Shown here: one piece after another, positions 1 to 10,161 of the stretch
How positions within the stretch are numbered: position 1 is the stretch's first letter
Layout: each line of letters opens with the position of its first letter
DNA from: Physocladia obscura
Lineage: Eukaryota; Chytridiomycota; Chytridiomycetes; Chytridiales; Chytriomycetaceae
Reading direction: 5' to 3'
Length of the DNA stretch: 37,799 bases
NCBI GenBank assembly: GCA_027596945.1
Contig: JADGJH010000045.1
Coordinates: 1 to 37,799 of the forward strand
The notes under the pieces: generated by a model
Databases searched by the model: none
The model's input: the letters and a program-made list of their open reading frames with translations, nothing else
What the model was told of the DNA's origin: nothing
Made by a program: the position numbers and the translations under genes

Positions 1-430
1 TGTTCGATCTAAAACAATCATAAGGATAAAAAAACTGGTTTAATAAAACTTTCAAAAAAAAAAAAAAAAAGAAAAAAGAGTCAAACATACAGATGATCCA
101 GGGATCTTTGTCGCAGTTGCAAACGATCGAGAAACGGAGGCCTGTTAGAATAACTGTAAGATTTTGTTCCAGGGTTGTGGTTTTTTGTTTTTTTTTGGAC
201 GGACGGAAGTTGGGCGTTTTCAGGACAAAATAGAACCGTCCCCAAACGATCATCTCGATTCTGATAATCTTCGCAGCGCGATAACGGCAGGCAAGAAAAG
301 ATGCTTCGTTTGGCGCAACGGACTTTTCGGTATCTACTCACAAAGCGGTTCATCTTTTTCGTTTTTTGGTGCTTTTTTTTTTGTGTGTGTGTAATGACAG
401 AAAAAATTTTGCTTTATTTCTTTCGCTCAT
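1..430. other. Left edge, no confident gene
   Basis: AT-rich sequence with homopolymer A and T runs, downstream of the minus-strand exchanger stop codon at 431-433, so at least part is probably its 3' UTR. Short open frames exist on both strands. One is a minus-strand frame from about 353 whose first codons abut a GTGAGT. Another is a plus-strand ATG at 301 that reads like a mitochondrial presequence for about 15 codons and then enters T-rich sequence. Neither extends into a recognisable domain, so I assign no gene. Confidence 0.4.
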
Positions 431-3221
431 TCATCCAAACATAATTAACAACACAATCACAACATACTCCACTAACAAAATGCGCCCAATTTGCGCATTC
501 GTTCTGAATCCGCTTGCACCAACCAACAGCATAGTAATAATCAACGACACAATCAGGCACACAGTTGCCCTCCGCAGTGCAGGCCCCGTCTCAAAAATAT
601 ATACTGACTGCGTTTCTGCAGTCATTGTAAGAACTGATATTCCAAGGCCAAGCAGAAAGTCTGATTTTTTTTTATATACAATAATTATTAATTGTTATGT
701 TTTTTGTGTTATTAGTAATACAGTCGACAATTAAAACAATTGCACGAAACTCATCATGGGTGATCCAAAACAGGCACCAAGCGCCATTTTTGGATATCCC
801 ATTCTGGCAATGGATAGGTTTGTCATTAAGTCTGGAATAAAAATTTAAATGAACAAATTTAACAAAAACTCACAAACAAACCTCCCATACAATTGCCGAT
901 AGCGAAAATCGTCAATCCCAAAATTACTTCGTCAATATGCAAAATGATACCCAATGCATCGAGAAGACCAACAATTTCATTCGCAATGGCTGCCAAACGA
1001 AAATACAAATAACAACAATTAAAAAGCAATCAATAAATCAATAAAATAAATCAAAAAATAACTCAACTGTATACCCAAAGAATAGATACAATGAATCCGA
1101 AAAAACATAGAGCCCCATACCGTCTGGTTGTGGGCAGAGTATGTGATTTCGACGTTACAAAAGATGCAAAACCGAACAAAAAACCAATCACACATGAACT
1201 GGCCCATATAATCCAATTTGTGACAGTGTTTCCGCGCTCTAATAATTTTTGTTTATTTAACCAAAATTCTTGTCATTATTATTACTGAAAATTACCCATG
1301 AAAACAGAGGCAGCAAATTGGGTGCCGAAAAAAAGCTGAAGCGCAACAAGGTAGCGATCTGAATCTGACATGAGTAGACGACTGATCCCACTGTTGCTGT
1401 TATTATTGCTGCCAATGTGCGTAATAGTATTATTTTGATGATTTAAATTAGAGGGCTGGTTATTGCTGTTATTGTTGCTGTTGGTACCACTCGCCAAGCT
1501 TGCTCTGTTGTTTGTAGTTTTTCCAAGCATTTTAATATTGCTGTTGCTGCTGCCGCCGTTGGATGAATTGAAATTCAATAACGGCTGTGTATCGTCATAA
1601 TCAGAATCGGAATCATTTTCAAAAATAATGACTTCTCCTTCTCCGCTTGTAACGCCGCCACCACTATGAACACCATTACCAGCCCCGCCAGCACGATCCA
1701 AAAGCGGGCCGAGTTCGCGAACGATACTACCAGCATTTGGCAAAGCAAAATTTCGGATTTTTTCAATATCAGTTCGATGCACAACAGGAATAGTAAGTTT
1801 GAGCGATGTGCCTATTGGCGTCGAAGCAAGAGAAAGTATTTTATCTTTCATAGACATTTGGTCCCACTGGGCAAGGTACGGAACGATAGAATTTCGCAAG
1901 GCGCGAAGAAGGGGACGGTGTTTGTCGAGTTTGACAAGGACTCTGTGGGCCCATGACTTGAGAGAATTATTAATAATTTGGCGGCGTCCCCGATTACGGG
2001 TATTGCCGTTATTCTCGAAAAGTTCCGCGTGGTCATCATTTTCACCATCATCGTCGTCGTTGTCGTCATCATCATCATCATCATCATCATTGTTGTTGTC
2101 GGGAAGCGAGTAGGCGGCAAGGAAAGGAAAAAGCTCCTTGTTGAGGTGGGGAACAAAGCTACGGCCTCTGATTGGCAAAGCGGTACGTGACAAGAAGCCA
2201 GGTAAATTGATTTGGTGGGTTTCGCTGGGTAGATGATTAAAGTCGAGATGGGGTGAGTAAAAGTCCGAAGGGTCGATCAAATCAAAGTCGAGATTGCGAG
2301 AGAGTGAGGCGCGAGCATTTGCATGAGGGTTGCTTGTGTTTGCAAAGACGTTATTGCTGTTGTTGTTGGTTCCGGGTGGCTGAATGGGTGGGTTGCTGCT
2401 CGCGAGGCTGTGCGGATCGATAAGCGCATCGGAGGTGGGGTCCGAGGGGTCGGCAAAGGCGCTCGCGACGACGACGGCGACATAGACCATGTATACAACA
2501 ATCAAGGCCAGTGCGAGCCCAAAGGCGATGCGGCCATGCGCGGCGACGGCGAGCACGAGGCCGGAGGTGGCCAGCAGGAAGACGGCGTCGCGCACGAACG
2601 GGCGGCGCGGCAGCAGCGTGGGCGGCGCAGTCACGGCGACGGCGCCAACGACAACCAGCGTCACGAACAGCGCGGCGCCGAGCAGCTCGCCGACGGCAAG
2701 CCCGCCGCGGCCGCCACGCACGGCGGAGAAGGTGGCGAACACGTCGGGCGCGCCGTTGCCCTGTCGGCGGGAAGAAGAGCGGGGTTAGTCGGCGGACGAC
2801 GACACGCGCACGCACACGCACACGCACACGCGGGGACACCCACCAGCGCCGCCAGCGTCACGCCCGCCACGGCCTCGTCCAGCCGCAGCAGCCCCGTGGC
2901 GGCGCTCAGGTTGGCGCACAGGAAGCCGCCGGCAACCGCAGCCACCGACACGAAGCACGACGCAAGCAGCCCCGCCAGCCCCGCAACGCCCACGCGTCCG
3001 CCGCCAAGCACGCAGAAGTGCAGCGCCATGTAGTTGACCGCACCCGGCCCCCCGCAGTGCGCCGTCGCGAACGCACACGCAAGCGCTGTGCTGTTGCCTG
3101 CGTGCTCGTACAGCGCATCGCACCCAACGTCCATCTTGCCGCCAACGCCCCCGCCTCCGCCTCCTCCCTCTCCTCCCAGCAGTCGCTCGACAATCTCCCC
3201 AAGCATTCGATACGCTGCCAT
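431..3221 (-). CDS. Cation/Ca2+ exchanger, CaCA superfamily (NCLX/CCX-like)
   Basis: Likely a multipass cation/Ca2+ antiporter of the SLC8B1/CCX branch. Six exons read in frame: 3221-2844, 2760-1296, 1238-1068, 989-882, 831-751 and 660-431 (about 810 aa). The alpha-1 repeat is assembled across intron 1: LAAL then GNGAPDVF (residues about 123-134). The alpha-2 repeat spans exons 3-5: WVYTIANEIVGLL, then ILGLTIFAIGNCMGD, then ACFGSPMMNFLLGLG across the last junction. The usual GNS of alpha-2 is GNC here. The long exon 2 holds a hydrophilic loop of about 300 residues with an Asp/Asn run (near 2040-2100), acidic clusters and Asn/Ser-rich tracts. Known family members sit in mitochondrial, vacuolar or ER membranes; the sequence does not decide which. 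The frame stays open upstream of 3221 to about 3326, so the start could lie higher. It is divergent from the gene at 3382. Exon 1 and the start of exon 2 are much GC-richer than the neighbours. Confidence 0.85.
2761..2843 (-). repeat. CA/CG-rich simple repeat inside exchanger intron 1
   Basis: This 83-nt intron carries an imperfect CACGCA tandem run (about 2806-2832 on the plus strand) in a very GC-rich context. Donor GTGGGT and acceptor GACAG restore the GNGAPDVF motif exactly. Confidence 0.7.
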
Positions 3222-3381
3222 CCGTGTGTTATTTGTCAAATTCAATTTGTCATATTGAACACTTCCTTCCACTCTCCCACTTTGTCTTTCTCTCTTCTCC
3301 ACCTCGTTCCTTCGTTTTATCTTCACCTCGTTCTACCTTTTCTTTTGTTCTAGAACCTCATGCCAAGATTTTTGCACACAA

Positions 3382-4752
3382 ATGAGTGAAACTGCTCTGT
3401 CTCCAAAACAAGACCCACTGCCGCAACTATTGATTGAAGAAAAGTCTGATCTCGCAAATCATTCCATTCAAACTGAGTCTGCTGCAGTCTCGGATTTCGG
3501 CACTGCCGATCTTCCCGTAACTGCCCCAACCACCTCGACCACTCCTCGAATACCAGCGAGCTCTGCTCTTCCTACTTTTCAAAACACTGCCAGCACAAAC
3601 TCCACAACCAACGATTATGATGACGACGAAGAGTGTTTGATTGATACAGTTCGTCGTATCCACCGCAGAAGCATATCAACCGACGCCTTGATTATCCCAG
3701 CAATGGTCCGAGCAATAGAGAAACCCGCACTTTTCCAGCAAGACTCAAGCCAAAATTTACCCTTACCAAAAACTTCTGCATCAACGGCATCTTTATCAAA
3801 AAGGGTTTCTTTTGCGGACATCTTTGAATTTTCGCCAACTAATGAATCTTTCTCACCTCAACTACTGACACCAGTATCAATTACAGCAATAACGGCAGTC
3901 ACTCCAACCGAAACAGTAACAACAACAGCAATAACAACAACTATTGCCGCCATCGAAAAAAAACAGAAAAGCGTTCTTAAAAAAAAAAAATCTGATGAAG
4001 ACAATCTGGATAACATTCCCATTTTTGTGCTGAAAGCTCTATTATCTCATGAAACTATCGTTGCCAAAAATGCTGCAGCACCCGCAGGATTAGCTGTTCC
4101 AGCCATCAATATTCTTCCTGCAACGCCCTTGAAATCCATGTTTTCTCCAACTATCCTTGCCACCTCGAAATCGGTTCCAAATCTACACAACAACAAGATC
4201 AAATCCCTCCGTCCGAGTAATCAACAGCTGGACCAACTGAATTACGATTACTACTACCACGATACGAATTTGCAGCAGCGTCCGGTAAGTTATCTTACGG
4301 AACAAGACCGACAAAATTTACTGGAACATAGTGGTATGAAACCCAGAAACAGTGGCAGCAACAAAATCAAAAGCCCAAGTCAAAGCAATCTTGATGGCCA
4401 GAGTATGCAGGCAAGTTTATCGGCACAGCAAAAGCAACAAATTCTGTTTCAGCCACAACAAGAACAGCAGCAACAGCAAGAAAAACAACGACAACGGAAA
4501 CAAACTCAAGAAAAACAACGGCCAAGCGATAATGATGAACAAGAAAAACAAAAGTCACCACCAGTAGCAATGGTGCCAGTACAGACAAAAAAGTCACGAT
4601 CGTGGAGGATAAAACACGACGCTTTTGTCAAATCAACCTCATTGCCAAACTTGCTGACCGCGACGTCGAAAATATCGGACCCAGTTCGTCCACCGGGATC
4701 AGTTTCTAATAACAGTAAATCTTCCCTTTTCAAAATCTTTAAACATAAATAA
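3382..4752 (+). CDS. Low-complexity protein with PP1-docking RVSF motif
   Basis: Single open frame of 456 residues with an ATG start. I recognise no folded domain. It is Ser/Thr-rich throughout, has a Gln/Lys-rich tract (about residues 350-395), and ends in a basic SSLFKIFKHK tail. K-R-V-S-F-A-D at residues 140-146 matches the RVxF docking motif of protein phosphatase 1; the same RVSFAD wording occurs in glycogen-targeting PP1 subunits, but no CBM21 domain follows. Two similar short motifs, KSVPNL and STSLPNL, occur near residues 270 and 415. It is probably an intrinsically disordered phosphoregulated scaffold; that role is inference. It is head-to-head with the exchanger (160 bp) and tail-to-tail with the methyltransferase (28 bp). 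Confidence 0.6.
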   Translation: MSETALSPKQDPLPQLLIEEKSDLANHSIQTESAAVSDFGTADLPVTAPTTSTTPRIPASSALPTFQNTASTNSTTNDYDDDEECLIDTVRRIHRRSISTDALIIPAMVRAIEKPALFQQDSSQNLPLPKTSASTASLSKRVSFADIFEFSPTNESFSPQLLTPVSITAITAVTPTETVTTTAITTTIAAIEKKQKSVLKKKKSDEDNLDNIPIFVLKALLSHETIVAKNAAAPAGLAVPAINILPATPLKSMFSPTILATSKSVPNLHNNKIKSLRPSNQQLDQLNYDYYYHDTNLQQRPVSYLTEQDRQNLLEHSGMKPRNSGSNKIKSPSQSNLDGQSMQASLSAQQKQQILFQPQQEQQQQQEKQRQRKQTQEKQRPSDNDEQEKQKSPPVAMVPVQTKKSRSWRIKHDAFVKSTSLPNLLTATSKISDPVRPPGSVSNNSKSSLFKIFKHK

Positions 4753-4780
4753 ATGGATACAGAAAAAAAAAATTTTTTTT

Positions 4781-5960
4781 TTATTGAACACCTTTGATAC
4801 AAATTACAACATTCGCTTGAGATAACAACGGCACGGCGACTTCATCCTCACCACCACTACCCGCAGTCGGGATATAAACTTTCTCAAAAACTCTCCCAAT
4901 CCCTTCGGGCACTTTCTTCCAATCCTCATCGCGTGTCCACCCTTCCGCGCGCATCGCAGCACGTACACTAGGCCCCGCCTGCACCATCTGCGCAAACTCG
5001 GCAACTTCATGCCGTCGCACGGTGACAGTCGCCGTCGACAGAGCCACAGCGGTGTCGAGGGGTGCAGGAGACAGCGCGGCAGCCATCTCGATGTTGCGCA
5101 GCCAGATGGGGTCTGACCAACGCGGTTTTGGCGGTGGAGGATTAGGGGAAGTCGGAGGTGGGGAGATGGCTTTGGATGCTATATGGGTGATGGCGGCGGA
5201 TGGGTTTATTTCAATTAGACTTGAGAGGAGCAGGTGTGGGATAAACGAGTCGGACCCTTTAAATAATTTTTGATATATAACTTTTTGTTGAAAGAAAGAA
5301 AAAAAGGAGGAGTTTCCTTTTTTTACATGTCGTGAAAACGAGTTTTCCACCGGGTTTGAGGACACGGTACATTTCTTCGATACATTTGATTCCGTTTGGC
5401 TGAACAAAATGAAGTTAAAAAAATCATAATTCAAATCATATATATTTCCGCACCATCAAAAACACGCCGAAAACGCATGCTACATAGTCAAAATGTGCGT
5501 CTGGAAAGCTCAACGCCTTGGGTGATTCAATTCATACCAAAAAATATATACGCAACATACATTAAAAAAATATGCATATAAAAATGTAAACAAAACAAAC
5601 CTGACCATCTTCAACGCGACATTCAACCCTCAACTTCTGACTGCTAGCCTTTTCCGCCAGAATACGAATCATTTCCGGCGAAAAGTCTGTCGCGATAATC
5701 TGGTACATGGGACCAGTATTTTCCAACGACGAAGACAAAGGCGGCGGCAAAAGAACACGTGCGGCAGTTAAAGCAAACGCACCGTCACCGGCAGCCACAT
5801 CAAGAATTTTCACGGGAACCGAATGCTGATGCTGCGGGGCCGATTGTGAAAAGGGGACAGGGATTTCAAGTGCGTTGAAAGCGAATTGGGCGTGTGGTAG
5901 TGTTTGGCGATCTGACCATTTCGCGTATCGCTTGGCGTGATCATCCCATTCTCCAGACAT
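4781..5960 (-). CDS. Class I SAM-dependent methyltransferase (UbiE/Methyltransf_11 type)
   Basis: Four exons, 5960-5601, 5516-5454, 5399-5327 and 5256-4781, give 323 aa. Motif I is ILDVAAGDGAFAL (residues about 48-60), the SAM-binding glycine-rich loop. An acidic residue in ATDFSPEMI follows at the end of beta-2. DYVACVFGVFLM corresponds to motif IV, and RVLKPGGKLVFTTWS to the beta-5 region; the last is assembled across an intron. The N-terminus WDDHAKRYAKW is typical of small-molecule methyltransferases. The C-terminal half is divergent with a Pro-rich insert. The substrate cannot be told. Its start codon lies 36 bp from that of the first SUMO gene on the other strand, so the two must share a promoter region. 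Confidence 0.8.
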
Positions 5961-5996
5961 GAATTTTGGTATATTTTTTTAAAATTCTCTGGCGAA

Positions 5997-6380
5997 ATGA
6001 TGAAAGCTGAGAAGAAAGATGGCATCGTAAAGCAAATCAATTTGAAAGTTCGGGGGCCGAATAACGAGGAAGTCGGTGAGTAGAAAGAAAGAAAGAAATG
6101 GAAAAAGAATGTATGTCGCTTGTAACATATTTATTAAAAAAAATAAATAATAATAAAAATTGCCCAAATAGAATTCCGAGTAAAAAGCACGACGGAGCTG
6201 AAGAAAGTATTTGAAGCGTATTCAAACAAGATGGGAGTCGGTAAGGGTGCCAATGGGTTCCGATTCCAATTTGACGGAGAGAGTCTGAATGGCAATCAGA
6301 CTGCTGAGTCGGCAGGACTTGAGGATGGTGATGTTATTAATGCATTGACTCAGCAAATTGGCGGCTTTGGCACATTCTGA
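5997..6380 (+). CDS. SMT3: SUMO (small ubiquitin-like modifier), copy 1
   Basis: Two exons, 5997-6075 and 6172-6380, give 95 aa. The fold reads QINLKVRGPNNEEVEFRVK, then a central KKVFEAYSNKMG helix, FRFQFDGESL, and LEDGDVINALTQQIGG. This is the SUMO signature, including the ELEDGD-like loop and the QQxGG end. The precursor continues FGTF after the di-glycine, so Ulp/SENP processing is required. Two consecutive in-frame ATGs (5997 and 6000) make the exact start ambiguous. The N-terminal tail is only about 8 residues and lacks a clear psi-K-x-E site, so polySUMO chain formation is uncertain. A second SUMO copy follows 200 bp downstream in the same direction. Confidence 0.9.
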
Positions 6381-6581
6381 ACTTTTTTGCTTGCTGTTTT
6401 GTTTTCGTTTTTTTTTTGCTTCGTGGGTGTCTCTTTTCTTTTTTTAGTGTCAGTGAAAATACAACTTCCCCCCATACCCATTTATTTTTATCATGTCTAT
6501 ATTATGGGATTGGGTCAGTTACTTCAGTTTGCAAATGCAACGAACATGCGGTTGGTGTCATGGAAAACAACAAAAGAAAAA

Positions 6582-7355
6582 ATGGGTGACGAAGTCAAGA
6601 AAGATGAAGTAAGATCAAGCGTCCTGTATCTCAGCTTCGAATGCGACACGCAGCACCACAATTTCCGTCTTTGATGACTTCTCGCTCCCACTTCCCGTTT
6701 CTCAATCTCCTCCAACCGCCGTTCTACTGATAAAAGCCGCCGAGTTCATACCACACGGCAATCCCAAAGAAGAAAAAAACCCTCAAACAGCCGGCGGACT
6801 ATACTGAATTGTGCAAAGCCCCCGCCGTCGCCTCTGCTTCCGTGTTCTTGTTGCTCCAAGACTAATTCTATTTTTTCCAGCCCGAAGCCGGAACCGTACA
6901 GCATATCAATCTCAAGGTCCTTGGCTCGGATGGAAACGAAGTTGGTCAGTCAAAATAATAATACAAACTGCAATGAAACTCAAAAATACTCTACTCATCG
7001 ATGTTGACCCATAGCTTTTAAAATCAAGCGCTCTACTCCGTTATCAAAACTAATGGACGCTTACTCTTCGAAAACTGGAGTGGTATGGTTTTTTATATAT
7101 CCGTGTTATATAATGTGGTTAATTCTTGATGTTTAGGATCCCAGATCCGTGCGTTTTCTTCTTGATGGGCAAAGATTGAACGGAACTGATACTCCAGACT
7201 CGGTATGTGCCAAAAAATCTACAGCATCCAAATTCGAAAAGAAGACAACTCAACTTTTTAAACCATTATTATTATTGTAGCTCGACATGGAAGATGGAGA
7301 TCAAATTCAGACAACTATTCATCAAGTTGGCGGAGGATTTTCTCCTTGTTGCTAA
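6582..7355 (+). CDS. SUMO, divergent tandem copy 2
   Basis: Five exons, 6582-6608, 6881-6944, 7015-7082, 7137-7202 and 7281-7355, give 99 aa. It is clearly SUMO-like: VQHINLKVLGSDGNEVAFK, then STPLSKLMDAYSSKTG, VRFLLDGQRLNGTDTP, LDMEDGDQIQTTIHQVGG. After the di-glycine it ends GFSPCC, unlike the FGTF tail of copy 1. Introns 1 and 3-4 have no counterpart in copy 1, while the phase-1 intron after the NEEV/GNEV codons is shared, which argues for an old duplication. Intron 1 (272 nt) is the longest in the window. The first exon is 9 codons, MGDEVKKDE. Confidence 0.85.
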
Positions 7356-7538
7356 GTCTTCGCTGTCATTATGTTGTAGTTGTAGTTGTTTTTGTTCCTT
7401 AAATTTTGTTGGAGGAGTGTGAGGACACGCTGTCTTTTTTTTTTTTTTTATTTCTTTGGGATTCTTGGGGAATAAAACCTGAACATCGATTGAGTTGTTT
7501 TGAATAAGAAATCTTAAAAAAACTGTGCAACAAAAAAA

Positions 7539-8637
7539 ATGCCAAACTATGACGAAGATACAGGTAAAACAGCCAGAAATTCCCAGAAACGGCAACAGCA
7601 TAACTGTATTTCTCCGTGTATTCAGAATGGAACGATATTCTTCGCTCGAAAGGCATAATTCCCGAGAAGGAATTCACCGAAGAGCAAATCCTCGATATTG
7701 TTGACGAAACGATGGAGAAAAAGTACGGCCTTACAGCCGGCGGAGAGAAACTGCTTGAAGCATGTTCACTGGACGAACTCAAAGAACTCGAAGACGAAAT
7801 TGATCTTGACGAAGATGATCGGATCTTAGAGTTGAGTTTGCTTTTGTTCCATCCACCCCTTGAGAACTGAAACAAAAAAAAAAACAACAACGATTAAAAA
7901 AAACTCTCGTCGATATTTTTTTTGATATTCAATCTTTCGAATGTGCAATACTACCAGGCAATATAAAAAACAACGAATGGCGGAAATGCAGCAACTTGCT
8001 CGCAAAGAAATATTTGGTTCAGTCACTCAAATCTCCAAGCCAGATTGGCAAGTCGAAGTGACAGATTCCTCGAAAACTGTTCCCGTCGTAATTTTGCTCT
8101 TCCAAAATCCGATTCCCGCTTGTAAATTGCTTCTTGCCCACATGGATATTCTCGCGAGGACACATCGCGCAGTCAAGTTTCTCAAAATTATTGGTGATCA
8201 ATGCATTCCAAATTATCCGGATCGTAACTGTCCAGTTAGTTTTTATTTTAATTTGTACACATATATATATATTTTTAGTTTATAATTATTTTTTATGTAA
8301 TTGCTATTGTCCAATGTTTCTTTGGAGTAATACTTTTATATTTCTGCTAAGCAATTTCTATTTTAAATAGACTTTAATTATATACAAAGATGGAGATATT
8401 TGCGCTAATCTGGTTGGAATTCAATCGTTGGGAGGAATTAACACCCGTGCGTACGATATTGAACGATTACTCGTAGGATATGGGGTTATTGAGCAAGGGC
8501 TACTGAAAGTTAGTGGTGGTGTCAAAGGTGATTCTGACGATGAAGATGAAGATGACGACAAACCAGTTTCCGGAATCAGAATTACTCGTAATGGTGGGCG
8601 GCAAAGAAAGGACGAAGGAGACGATGGTTGGGATTAA
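7539..8637 (+). CDS. PLP2: Phosducin-like protein (PDCL3/Plp2/VIAF family)
   Basis: Four exons, 7539-7563, 7626-7830, 7958-8234 and 8371-8637, give 257 aa. The N-terminus MPNYDEDTEWNDILRSKGI and the EEYRxxRxAEM-like helix (QYKKQRMAEMQQ) are diagnostic of the PDCL3/Plp2 group. The thioredoxin-like domain follows: VPVVILLFQNPIPACKLL, then [29 protein letters not shown], then NLVGIQSLGG. An acidic tail (DSDDEDEDDD) and a terminal DGWD end the protein. Family members are co-chaperones of the cytosolic chaperonin CCT, assisting tubulin and actin folding. Confidence 0.92.
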
Positions 8638-8777
8638 TTATATAACTTTTCACTTTTCACGTGCAGCTGTGTATCTGTTTTTCGTTTGTTTAATTGAAAC
8701 ATGTTTTTTGCATTCGAACAAAAAAAAAACTTTTCATCGAAGGGTGTGGAAAGAAATCAAATCCAAAAAAACTTGGA

Positions 8778-10120
8778 ATGTCAGATATCACCATCACAAT
8801 CAAAAGCTCGAATGAGGCCAACTTCACAGTTACGGTATGCATCAGAATATGAATCCTTGTTCTAGCGAAATCGCATTTCGGCAGCTGTATTTTTTGGCAC
8901 TGGACTTGGGCTGGACAAAAAATCATATGTTTCAAATATTTATTCCATCACTAACAACAATAATGGGGGAATTTTGGATCAGATCAAAAGCAATGCGACC
9001 GTCGCGGCGCTGAAGGAAACGATAGCGGCAACCCTTGAAAGCAGTGCAACACCAACGCCAGTCGAAGCACAACGTCTCATTTGTGCCGGCAGAATTCTAA
9101 AGGACCAAGATACGCTCGATCTTTACAAGATTTCGAACGGAACAGCGTAAGTAGTTAAAAGCAAACGTATAAAAATGGATTGGCAGTGGCAGAAAGTATA
9201 TTGTAGGATTAACTTGATGCACATTTTACAGAGTTCATCTCGCGCGTACCGCAAAGCCGCCTTCAGCAGCATCGCCAGCAACTCCGGCCGCATCCGCCGC
9301 ATCTGCCACCGCCGCGTCGCCGTCGACGCCATTAACCGCAGCTGCAACAGCAGCGCCAACAGCATCAACCCCGGCGCCAGCCACTGACCTCGGCACCAAC
9401 CCATTTGCAGCTCTACTTGGAGGCGGCGGAAACTTGTTCGCGCAACCGCAGCTACAGTCGTCGACTCCGAATCCAGCCAATCCGTATGCAGCCTTTGGTG
9501 GCGGTGGTGGCGCGTTCGGCGCTGCGCCACCAGCCGGCGCCGCCGAAATGCTCCAGAATCCCCAGGTGGCTGCGGCAATGGCCGGACTCATGGCGAACCC
9601 GCAGTTTATGGACATGATGATCGCGACCAACCCGCAGCTTGCTAATATGCCCCCCGAGATGCGCCAGTTCATGCAGAGCGACCAATTCAGGCAGATTATG
9701 AGCAATCCTGAGATGGTACGGAGCATGATGCAGATGGCACCGTTGATGGGCGGAGGCTTGAATCCATTTGCTGCTGCAAATGGAGGGCCTGTTGGTGCGG
9801 GTGGTGCGACGGGTGCTGGTGGGTTTGGAGGTGCGTTGCCAAACGCTATGAACCCGACGGCTGCTGGCGGGTTTGACCCAGCACTGTTGCAAATGTTGAT
9901 GGGTGGTGGAGCGGGTGCTGGCGCTGGTGGATTTGGTGCCGCTGCCTTGCCGCCTCCGCCAGCAAATCCAGAGGAGGCTTATCAGGTGCAGCTGAGGCAG
10001 TTGCAGGATATGGGATTCTATGATGCGTCAGAAAATATTCGTGCACTGACAGCAACGCGTGGAAATGTTGAGGCTGCTGTGGAATATTTGTTTGCGAACC
10101 CACCGCCAGGTCATCGCTGA
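8778..10120 (+). CDS. DSK2: Ubiquilin/Dsk2: UBL-STI1-UBA proteasome shuttle
   Basis: Three exons, 8778-8834, 8983-9146 and 9232-10120, give 369 aa. An N-terminal ubiquitin-like domain (MSDITITIKSSNEANFTVT to the GRILKDQDTLDLYKISNGT region, about 1-75) is followed by an Ala/Pro/Thr-rich linker. STI1 repeats come next (AEMLQNPQVAAAMAGLMANP, QFRQIMSNPEMVRSMMQMAP, about 155-235), then Gly/Ala-rich low complexity. A C-terminal UBA domain (QLRQLQDMGFYDASENIRAL, then ATRGNVEAAVEYLF, about 322-362) closes it. This order defines the Dsk2/ubiquilin shuttles, which carry ubiquitinated clients to the proteasome. It is shorter than human ubiquilins because it has fewer STI1 copies. Confidence 0.93.
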
Positions 10121-10161
10121 ATTTTTTTTTTTTGTATGTTTTCTTGTGTTGAAATCGTGAA

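Noticed and set aside
301..345. Plus-strand ATG followed by a presequence-like MLRLAQRTFRYLLTK
   Set aside because: The frame enters poly-T sequence and stops near 430 without any domain, and no convincing splice leads elsewhere.
2323..3353. Long plus-strand open frames rich in Arg, Ala, Gly and Pro
   Set aside because: They are antisense to the GC-rich exons of the exchanger, whose minus-strand reading gives conserved alpha-repeat motifs; GC-rich DNA opens frames on both strands.
9235..9892. Minus-strand frames opposite ubiquilin exon 3
   Set aside because: They arise from the Ala/Gly/Pro-rich codon bias of the STI1 linker on the true strand.
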